A stretch of DNA of 64,000 nt from positions 124,001 through 188,000 of the forward strand of contig NZ_JAUJZH010000007.1 in the NCBI RefSeq assembly GCF_030486595.1, written 5' to 3'. Of the stretch, positions 58,118-64,000 are shown piece after piece. Position numbers and translations under genes: made by a program. Origin of the DNA: Variovorax ginsengisoli. Lineage in GTDB: Bacteria; Pseudomonadota; Gammaproteobacteria; Burkholderiales; Burkholderiaceae_C. Numbering within the stretch: position 1 is the stretch's first letter; every line of letters starts with the position of its first letter. The notes under the pieces are model-generated. The model was not told the DNA's origin. It did not search any database and saw nothing but the letters and a program-made list of their open reading frames with translations.

Positions 58118-58251
58118 TGTGTTTCCTTCGTTCCGATCCCGGGGGGGCGAACCGCCGGGATGTTTGACTTGCGGTGTGCGCTGGAACTGCACCCACCGTG
58201 CGCTTGCAACATGCAAAGCTTTGGGATTATATACCGAAAGCGCAACCCGCC

Positions 58252-59409
58252 CTATTGCGCCGCCAGCCAGCGCTTGAGGCGGTCGACCCCCTCCACCAGC
58301 CGCTGCTTGTCCTTCGACGCGAAGCACCAGCGCAGCCAGCCCTGGGCTTCCGGGGCGAAGGCGTTGCCCGGCGCCAGGCCGAGGCCGGCCTCGACCACCA
58401 GGCGCTTGGCGACCTCGAGCGAATCGCCGAAGCCCTCGAGCTGGAAGAAGGCGTACATGCCGCCGCGCGCCGGCGCGACCTTGACGCCGGGCACGTCGGC
58501 CAGCAAGGGCAGCAGCGTGTCGCGGCAGGCCTTGAGATGGGCCACGATCTTCGGCGTGATCTCGTCGCCATGCGCCAGCGCCGCGATGCCTGCACGCTGC
58601 GTGAAGACGCTGGCACAGGAGGTGTTGAACTCGATCAGCTTGCCCATGCCGTCCATCAGGGCCGGCGGCAGCACCAGCCAGCCGAGGCGCCAGCCGGTCA
58701 TCAGGAAGCTCTTGCTGAAGCTGTGGGCGACCACCAGCCGGTCGTCGGCGCCCGCGATGTCGAGGAAGCTCGGCGCGCAGCCGTTGGGCGTCGGCTCGTA
58801 GTAGAGCCGCTCGTAGACCTCGTCGGCCAGGATCCAGGTGCCGGTGCCGCGGCAGTGGTCGAGGATCGCCTGCTGCTCGGCGCGCGTGAGCGTCCAGCCG
58901 GTCGGGTTGTTCGGTGCGTTGACGATCAAGAGCTTGGTGGCCGGCGTGACGGCCGCGCGTAGCGCGTCCAGGTCGAGCGTCCACTGCCCTGCCCTCGGCA
59001 CCAGCGCAACGCAGCGCACGCGGGCGCCGAGGATCGCGGGCTGCGCCGTGAGGTTCGGCCAGACCGGCGTGACCGCCACCACCTCGTCGCCGGCATCGAC
59101 CAGCGCCTGCACCGCCAGCATCAGCGCGCTGACGCCGCCCGAGGTGATCGCGATGCGCGAGGCCTCGATCGTCGGATGCAGCCCGCTCATGTAGGCGGCC
59201 ACCGCCTCCCGCAGCTCGGGCAGGCCCAGGTTGTGGGCATAGAAGGTCTCGCCGCGCTGCAGCGAATCGATGGCGGCCTGGCGGACCACATCGGGCGTGA
59301 CCTCGTCGCTTTCTCCGAACCAGAAGGCCAGCACGTCGCTGCGGCCGAGGCCGGCATTGGCCACCTCGCGGATCTTGGAGGCCTCGAGGTTTTGAATCGC
59401 TTCTCGCAT
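58252..59409 (-). CDS. class I/II PLP-dependent aminotransferase
   Basis: 385 residues, fold type I aminotransferase. Motifs are [28 protein letters not shown] (Asp for the pyridine nitrogen), and the PLP lysine in [18 protein letters not shown]. The C-terminal Arg region is [13 protein letters not shown]. The start is the ATG at 59409 with AAGGAAG seven bases upstream; a TTG two codons earlier lacks spacing. The amino donor and acceptor are not readable. Upstream in the same direction lies an amino-acid type ABC receptor, separated by a repeat element. Confidence 0.92.
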   Translation of the reverse strand: MREAIQNLEASKIREVANAGLGRSDVLAFWFGESDEVTPDVVRQAAIDSLQRGETFYAHNLGLPELREAVAAYMSGLHPTIEASRIAITSGGVSALMLAVQALVDAGDEVVAVTPVWPNLTAQPAILGARVRCVALVPRAGQWTLDLDALRAAVTPATKLLIVNAPNNPTGWTLTRAEQQAILDHCRGTGTWILADEVYERLYYEPTPNGCAPSFLDIAGADDRLVVAHSFSKSFLMTGWRLGWLVLPPALMDGMGKLIEFNTSCASVFTQRAGIAALAHGDEITPKIVAHLKACRDTLLPLLADVPGVKVAPARGGMYAFFQLEGFGDSLEVAKRLVVEAGLGLAPGNAFAPEAQGWLRWCFASKDKQRLVEGVDRLKRWLAAQ

Positions 59410-59474
59410 GATCAACTTCCTTGCAATCAGATGGACGCAGTATCTTCAAGGCCGGCGCAGCCAGGCCGGCCGTT

Positions 59475-59570
59475 GGGGGAACACCGCGGAACCGGCTTCG
59501 CCGGGCCGCTGGTGTTGCCCCCGGCAGGGGGTGGGCGGGCTACACGAAGTGAGCCCAACCTGGGGGCGAG
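59475..59570 (-). repeat. intergenic repeat copy C with long hairpin and TACACGAAGTGA core
   Basis: The gap between the aminotransferase and receptor genes holds a long imperfect hairpin (59475-59522; outer arms GGGGGAACACC and GGTGTTGCCCCC, inner CCGGC/GCCGG, three-base loop). It is followed by CAGGGGGTGGGCGGGCTACACGAAGTGAG (core 59541-59552) and CCTGGGGGC. The core is identical to those of copies A and B, but the flanking dyads differ, so this is a second subtype of the same family. Confidence 0.75.
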
Positions 59571-59578
59571 CAACAAGT

Positions 59579-60859
59579 TCAGGGGCGCTGCATCTTGCAG
59601 CTCGTTGGCATTTCGGCGCGGCTGGCGGGAATCGACTTGATGACCCGGAAGCCGTAGCCCGAGCCCTCGACGTCGAACTTGACGCCGGGGGCGCCCTGCC
59701 GGTCCATGACGCCGACCACCAGCGGCTGCTGGAACTGGTGGTCCGCGGCGCGCATGTGGCCGCGCTGGCCGGCCAGGGTGACATCGGCCTTCTCGAGGGC
59801 GCGCGCCACGGCGACGGTGTCGACGCTGCCGGCCCGCTCGATGGCCTGCGCCAGCGCCTCGACGAGCAGTTGCATGCGCATGTGGACGTAGTCGTCCGAA
59901 GGCTTCGGGAAGCGGGTGCGGAAGTCGCGGTAGAAGGCCTCGCTCTGCGGCGTCTGCACGTTCGGCAGCCAGTCGGCCACCGCCACCACGCGCCCGATGC
60001 CGGCATCGCCGATGGCCGCCGGCGCGCCCAGGGCATTGCCGTAGAAGGTGTAGAAGCTGCCGTTGAAGCCGGCCTCGCGCGCGGCCTTCACGAGCAGCGT
60101 CAGGTCGTTGCCCCAGTTGCCGGTGATGACGCCCTGCGCGCCGCTGGCCATGATCTTGCTCGCGTAGGGCGCAAAGTCCTTCACGCGGCCCATCGGATGC
60201 AGTTCGTCGCCGACGATCTGGACGTCCGGCCGCAGGCCCGCGAGCTGCCGCCGCGATTCGCGCAGTACCGACTGGCCGAAGCTGTAGTCCTGGCCGATCA
60301 GGTAGACGCGCTGCAGCGACTTGTCTTCCTGAAGCACCTGCATCAGCGCCGTGACCCGCATGTCGGCATGGGCGTCGAAGCGAAAGTGCCAGAAGCTGCA
60401 GCGCTCGTTGGTGAGCACCGGATCGACCGCCGAGTAGTTGAGGAACAGCACGCGCCGCGCCGGGTCACGCTCGTTGTTCTTGTCGATGGCGTCGATCAGC
60501 GCCGCCGCCGTGGCCGACGAGTTGCCCTGCAGCACGATGCGCGCGCCGTCGTCCATCGCGGCCCGCAGCGCCGAGAGCGCCTCTTCGTTCTGCCCCTTGC
60601 TGTCGTAGCGATCGAGCTGCAGCATGCGGGCACCGCCCGGCAGCTTGACGCCGCCACGGGCGTTGACCCGCTCGACCGCCCACAGCAGATTGCGGAACAC
60701 CGCCTCGCCGGTGTTGGCGAAAGGCCCGCTCATGCTCTCGATCAGGGCCAGCCGGATCGGCGGCGCCGATTGCGCCAGGGCCGTGGGGAGCGCCGGCGCG
60801 CATAGCGCCAGCGCGGCCAATTTCAAGGCGCGTCGACGCCAAATAAAGTTGGAAGGCAT
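59579..60859 (-). CDS. orphan ABC transporter substrate-binding protein (branched-chain amino-acid type)
   Basis: 426 residues, two-lobe type I periplasmic-binding fold. An arginine-rich start (IWRRRALKLAALALCAPALP) serves as a signal peptide with some twin-arginine character. Fold marks are LALIESMSGPFANTGEAVFR, IVLQGNSSATAAALIDAI, LIGQDYSFGQSVLRESRRQL and GVITGNWGNDLTLLVKAARE. It has little resemblance to the tandem receptors at 25820-28254 beyond the fold. No permease or ATPase gene is adjacent. The start at 60859 follows AGGGGA. Confidence 0.9.
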   Translation of the reverse strand: MPSNFIWRRRALKLAALALCAPALPTALAQSAPPIRLALIESMSGPFANTGEAVFRNLLWAVERVNARGGVKLPGGARMLQLDRYDSKGQNEEALSALRAAMDDGARIVLQGNSSATAAALIDAIDKNNERDPARRVLFLNYSAVDPVLTNERCSFWHFRFDAHADMRVTALMQVLQEDKSLQRVYLIGQDYSFGQSVLRESRRQLAGLRPDVQIVGDELHPMGRVKDFAPYASKIMASGAQGVITGNWGNDLTLLVKAAREAGFNGSFYTFYGNALGAPAAIGDAGIGRVVAVADWLPNVQTPQSEAFYRDFRTRFPKPSDDYVHMRMQLLVEALAQAIERAGSVDTVAVARALEKADVTLAGQRGHMRAADHQFQQPLVVGVMDRQGAPGVKFDVEGSGYGFRVIKSIPASRAEMPTSCKMQRP

Positions 60860-60986
60860 TGTCTTGAATCCCCTGTTGCAGCGCCTAGATGCGATGGCAT
60901 GCGGCACTTGTCTTGTTGAACGCCGCGCAGTGTAAGGGACACACATTCTTGTCCCGGAAGCCATCCCTCAGCCCAGGAGTCTCATC

Positions 60987-61358
60987 ATGTTTTTCGCCCC
61001 CGCAGTCCGCACCGCCCGCTTCGTTCCGCGCACCTATGACCGCAGCCTCGAGCGCTTCGTCAACCAGGCCTTCTCGGGTGCGCAGCGTTCGCTCAACGTC
61101 GAGCAGGACGACAAGACCTGGACCCTCACGCTGGACGTGCCCGGCCTGTCGCGCGACGACCTGACGATCGGCATCGAAGGCGCCGTGGTCCGCATCGAAA
61201 GCAAGGCCGAAGCCAAGCGCCAGATCAAGGCTGCCTACGAGCTGCCGCAGGACATCGATGTCGCCGCCAGCGAGGCCAAGCTCGAGAACGGCGTCCTGAG
61301 CCTGAAGCTGGGCAAGCGGGTGCCGGTGAGCAACGTCGCCCAGCTCGCGATCAACTGA
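60987..61358 (+). CDS. Hsp20/alpha-crystallin family small heat-shock protein
   Basis: 123 residues. The alpha-crystallin domain covers about 32-115: TWTLTLDVPGLSRDDLTIGI, RIESKAEAKRQIKAAYELPQ, and the family signature ENGVLSLKLGK. The N-terminal arm is short, and the C-terminal IxI anchoring motif is absent, so large oligomers may not form in the usual way. CCAGGAG precedes the start. It holds unfolded proteins in an ATP-independent way. A palindrome and a GC hairpin lie downstream. Confidence 0.92.
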   Translation: MFFAPAVRTARFVPRTYDRSLERFVNQAFSGAQRSLNVEQDDKTWTLTLDVPGLSRDDLTIGIEGAVVRIESKAEAKRQIKAAYELPQDIDVAASEAKLENGVLSLKLGKRVPVSNVAQLAIN

Positions 61359-61372
61359 GCCTCGCGGTGCAT

Positions 61373-61394
61373 GCGCCCGGTTCGACCCGGGCGC
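61373..61394 (+). terminator. GC hairpin after the hsp20 gene
   Basis: GCGCCCGG (61373-61380) and CCGGGCGC (61387-61394) form a perfect eight-base stem with a six-base loop, 15 bases past the stop. No T-run follows. It may be a transcript-end stabiliser, with termination at the next palindrome. Confidence 0.45.
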
Positions 61395-61467
61395 AATACC
61401 CTCCGATGGACGGGCCGGTAACTTTCTGTTGCTGGCCCTGTCATGTTTCTGGCTGACAATAAGTGCC

Positions 61468-61496
61468 AAATACGTCACGTTCTGTGACGTATTTTT
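61468..61496. terminator. AAATACGTCAC palindrome followed by T-run
   Basis: AAATACGTCAC (61468-61478) and GTGACGTATTT (61484-61494) form a perfect 11-base dyad with a five-base centre, continued by TT to give five T residues. Read forward it could end the hsp20 transcript. Its AT-rich, highly symmetric form with half-site TGACGTA would equally suit a dimeric repressor controlling the hydrolase gene 80 bases downstream. Confidence 0.5.
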
Positions 61497-61574
61497 CAAT
61501 GCTTTCTTCTTAATTAGCGTCCGAATCGTCGAGTTCTGCGGTGGCAGCAGGTGGCGGGCGCCCGACGAAGCGCC

Positions 61575-62300
61575 ATGAAAACGCACTTGAAGTTTGCCAA
61601 GAACAACGCCCGGGCCGATACCCTGCTGGTCTTCCTGCCTGGCGCTTTTCTGAAGCCCGAGGAGTTCGAGCGCGAGGGCTTCGTCAACGCCGTCCGGGAG
61701 CGCGAGTTCGCGGCCGACGCCCTGCTGGTGGACGCCGACGTCTCCTACTACTACGACCAGACCTTCATCGAACGGCTGCACCACGATGTGCTGGAGCCGC
61801 AGCGCGCGCTGGGCTACCGGTCGATCTGGCTGGTGGGCATCTCGATCGGCGGCTTCGGCGCCCTGATCCACGAACTGGCGAAGCCGGGCGCGGTCGACGG
61901 CATCGTCGCCCTGGCGCCCTACCTGGGCCGGCGGCCGATCGGCGCCGAGATCCACAAGGCCGGCGGCCTGCGGGCCTGGAAGGCGCCCGAGGGTCCGCCG
62001 CCGGACGAGGAAGTCGACCGCAAGCTGTGGCCCTGGCTGCAGCAGTACGCCTCGCCGCAGAAGGCCGCCCAGCTGCCGCCTCTGTACCTCGGCTTCGGGC
62101 TCAGCGACCGCTTTGCCTCCAACCACCAGCTGCTGGCCGACGCGCTGCCGCCCGGCCATGTCTTCACCACCGAAGGCGGCCACGACTGGCCGCAATGGTC
62201 GCAGCTGTGGCGCAAGATGCTCGACGTGCTGCCGCTGCCTTCGATGGCGCGCAGCGAGCTCAGGCGTCCGGCGGCGACGCCAATGGCCATCGCGGCCTGA
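61575..62300 (+). CDS. small alpha/beta hydrolase-like protein
   Basis: 241 residues with an alpha/beta-hydrolase layout: [20 protein letters not shown], nucleophile elbow [11 protein letters not shown] (Ser), [15 protein letters not shown] near the expected acid, and His in [12 protein letters not shown]. There is no signal peptide, so it is cytoplasmic. The start is the ATG at 61575; an open frame 8 codons longer has no ribosome site. The last 41 bases overlap the end of tsaD on the other strand. The substrate is unknown. Confidence 0.78.
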   Translation: MKTHLKFAKNNARADTLLVFLPGAFLKPEEFEREGFVNAVREREFAADALLVDADVSYYYDQTFIERLHHDVLEPQRALGYRSIWLVGISIGGFGALIHELAKPGAVDGIVALAPYLGRRPIGAEIHKAGGLRAWKAPEGPPPDEEVDRKLWPWLQQYASPQKAAQLPPLYLGFGLSDRFASNHQLLADALPPGHVFTTEGGHDWPQWSQLWRKMLDVLPLPSMARSELRRPAATPMAIAA

Positions 62301-63297
62301 CGTCGAAGGCGTAGTGCCCGGTCGGCGCCTGGACGCCGGCCTGCAGCCGCATCGCCGCCGCCATCGCGATCATCGCGCCGTTGTCGGTGCACAGGTGCAG
62401 CTCCGGATAGTGCACGCGCACGCCGCGCCTGGCGCAGGCGGCATCGAGCTGCTGGCGCAGCACGCGGTTGGCGCCCACCCCGCCCGCGACCACGAAGCGG
62501 TCGAGCCCGGTCTGCTCGATCGCCGCCAGCGACTTCTTGAGCAGCACCTCGACGATCGCGGCCTGCGTCGAGGCGGCCAGGTCGGGCTTGCGGGCCTCCA
62601 GTTGGTCGCCCAGCTTCTTGGCCTGGGTCAGCACCGCGGTCTTCAGACCGGCGAAGGAAAAGTCGAGGTTGCCGCTGTGCAGCAGCGGACGCGGCAGCTT
62701 GAAGGCTTCGGCATCGCCCTGCTCCGCCAGCTTGGCGAGCCAGGGGCCGCCGGGATAAGGAAGGCCCATGAGCTTGGCGCTCTTGTCGAAGGCCTCGCCG
62801 GCGGCGTCGTCGATGGTTTCGCCGAGCAGCGCGTAGCGCCCGATCCCGTCGACCCGCATCAGCTGCGTATGGCCGCCGGACACCAGCAGCGCGACGAATG
62901 GGAATTCGGGCGGATCGGCGCTCAGGAACGGCGACAGCAGGTGGCCTTCGAGGTGGTGCACGCCGAGCACCGGCTTGTCGAGCGCCGCGCCGAGCGCGCA
63001 GGCCACGCCGGCGCCGACCAGCAGGGCGCCCGCCAGGCCGGGACCGCGGGTGTAGGCGACGACGTCGACGTCGGACAGGCGCCGGCCGGCCTCTTCGAAG
63101 ACCGCTTCGGTCAGCGGCAGGACGCGGCGGATGTGGTCGCGGCTGGCGAGCTCGGGCACCACGCCGCCGTAGGCCTGGTGCATCGCGATCTGGCTGTGCA
63201 GCGCGTGCGCGGCCAGCCGCGGCAGGCCGTCGTCCACGGTCTCGACCAGCGCCACGCCGGTTTCATCGCAGGAGGATTCGATTCCCAGTACATGCAT
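62260..63297 (-). CDS. tsaD: tRNA threonylcarbamoyltransferase TsaD
   Basis: 345 residues. It transfers threonylcarbamoyl from TC-AMP to A37 of ANN-decoding tRNAs, with TsaB and TsaE. Family motifs are [15 protein letters not shown], metal ligands in [47 protein letters not shown] and [11 protein letters not shown]. It converges on a hydrolase gene with a 41-base overlap and is divergent from the NIT-domain gene across 86 bases. Confidence 0.97.
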   Translation of the reverse strand: MHVLGIESSCDETGVALVETVDDGLPRLAAHALHSQIAMHQAYGGVVPELASRDHIRRVLPLTEAVFEEAGRRLSDVDVVAYTRGPGLAGALLVGAGVACALGAALDKPVLGVHHLEGHLLSPFLSADPPEFPFVALLVSGGHTQLMRVDGIGRYALLGETIDDAAGEAFDKSAKLMGLPYPGGPWLAKLAEQGDAEAFKLPRPLLHSGNLDFSFAGLKTAVLTQAKKLGDQLEARKPDLAASTQAAIVEVLLKKSLAAIEQTGLDRFVVAGGVGANRVLRQQLDAACARRGVRVHYPELHLCTDNGAMIAMAAAMRLQAGVQAPTGHYAFDVRPRWPLASPPDA

Positions 63298-63383
63298 CCG
63301 TCGAGTGTAGGCGGCGCCCTGTTCCGGGGCACGGATGTTGCTGCATTCCCCTGGAACGGCCCCCGGGCCTCGAGAACACCCCG

Positions 63384-64000
63384 ATGAAATCCGGATTGAG
63401 CTTCCTGGTCGGCGCCCTGCGCTGCGAAATCGATGAGCTGGAGCAGCTCGCGCGCACCAGCGAGCTGGTGGCGACGATCGGCCGGCTGGTCCATGCCCTG
63501 CAGCGCGAACGCGGCATCTCGAACGTGCTGCTGGCGTCGCGCGGCCAGCGCTTCGTCGCGCAGCGCGACGCCCAGATCGCCGAATGCCTGCGGCAGGAGC
63601 AGGCCGTGCGCCTGGCCTTCGACCAGCTCGACGCCGCCGATGGCCGCATCGGCAACGGTGCGCGGCTGTTCAGCCGGATCGCCTGGGTGCTGCCGGGGAT
63701 GGACGCCCTGAGCGGGTTGCGCCAGCGGATCGGCGCGCTGGAGATCGATGCCGCGCAGTCGACTGCCGCCTTCGGCAAGCTGATCGCCGGCCTGATCGCG
63801 GTCGTGTTCGAGGCCGCCGACGGCGCGACCGACCCGGAGATCTCGCGCCTGCTGGTCGCGCTGTTCAACTTCATGCAGGGCAAGGAGTTCGCGGGCCAGG
63901 AGCGGGCCTGCGGCGCCGCGGCCTTCGCCTCGGGCCGCAACGACGGCGCCCGCCAGCAGCAATGGCTGCACCTGATCGCCTCGCAGGAGCATTGCTTCGA
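63384..64000 (+). CDS. nitrate/nitrite-sensing (NIT) domain regulator (partial, 3' end off window)
   Basis: At least 205 residues from the ATG at 63384, open to the right edge. The visible part is an all-helical NIT sensor domain: [20 protein letters not shown] carries the family pattern around the conserved Arg-Glu-Arg-Gly, followed by helices [19 protein letters not shown] and [20 protein letters not shown]. In Burkholderiales such proteins usually end in an ANTAR RNA-binding domain and control nitrate assimilation by antitermination, but that half is beyond the window, so this is inference. Confidence 0.82.
   Translation, partial: MKSGLSFLVGALRCEIDELEQLARTSELVATIGRLVHALQRERGISNVLLASRGQRFVAQRDAQIAECLRQEQAVRLAFDQLDAADGRIGNGARLFSRIAWVLPGMDALSGLRQRIGALEIDAAQSTAAFGKLIAGLIAVVFEAADGATDPEISRLLVALFNFMQGKEFAGQERACGAAAFASGRNDGARQQQWLHLIASQEHCF

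Noticed and set aside
60863..60890. Possible heat-shock (sigma-32) promoter before hsp20: CTTGAA then CCTAGAT
   Set aside because: Only the -35 half matches well, and the -10 half is poor and lies more than 90 bases from the gene.

Overview
This is a GC-rich, densely coded chromosomal segment of a betaproteobacterium, most likely Comamonadaceae (Variovorax/Ramlibacter type). The lineage call rests on several things: the order tpiA-secG-tRNA-Leu-nuoA..N followed by DUF2818, NUDIX and DUF1178 genes; orphan Bug (TctC-type) solute receptors; a MutL carrying its own endonuclease motifs; and three copies of an intergenic repeat with the core TACACGAAGTGA. No transposase, integrase, phage gene, CRISPR array or plasmid function was seen. 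No stretch above about 200 bases lacks a gene or an explainable feature.

Left part (1-17.4 kb): a truncated Bug receptor, an AEC transporter and a small secreted protein, then queG facing tsaE-amiC with overlapping 5' ends. An insertion-like block follows: a Bug receptor with a two-gene AtuA-like (DUF1446) pair under a divergent LysR regulator, a glycine-zipper lipoprotein, a lipoprotein hydrolase and a DedA protein. mutL, a second lipoprotein hydrolase, a Bcr/CflA-type exporter, miaA and a LolD-like ABC ATPase complete it. The order queG/tsaE/amiC/mutL/miaA looks like the classical tsaE-ami-mutL-miaA cluster opened up by later insertions.

16.7-23.9 kb: the LolD-like ATPase, an FtsX-type permease and a Tat-signalled AttH/CrtC-like protein probably form one envelope system. 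Between its ATPase and permease lie a PLP ammonia-lyase (opposite strand) and a DGPF protein/ECF sigma factor pair of the ECF42 type, preceded by a good candidate for an autoregulated ECF promoter.

23.9-36.8 kb: a complete branched-chain amino-acid type ABC importer (livGF, two tandem receptor paralogues, livHM); an EmrAB plus outer-membrane factor efflux operon led by a MarR regulator with a perfect palindromic operator; and an ABCB-type exporter.

36.9-58.1 kb is a long minus-strand housekeeping block: rpsO, a strong terminator, pnp, a quinone oxidoreductase gene, tpiA, secG, tRNA-Leu(GAG), the 14 nuo genes for respiratory complex I, DUF2818, an ADP-ribose-type NUDIX hydrolase and DUF1178. 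A hairpin with two mutually exclusive pairings separates the tRNA from nuoA.

Right end (58.2-64 kb): a class I aminotransferase, an orphan amino-acid type ABC receptor, an Hsp20 protein, a small alpha/beta hydrolase overlapping tsaD tail to tail, and the start of a nitrate/nitrite-sensing (NIT domain) regulator cut by the window edge.

Nothing here is clearly a new defence or mobile system. The least explained items are the ECF42/DGPF module inside the ABC-AttH locus, the AtuA-like/Bug locus, the repeat family and the tRNA-nuoA hairpin.
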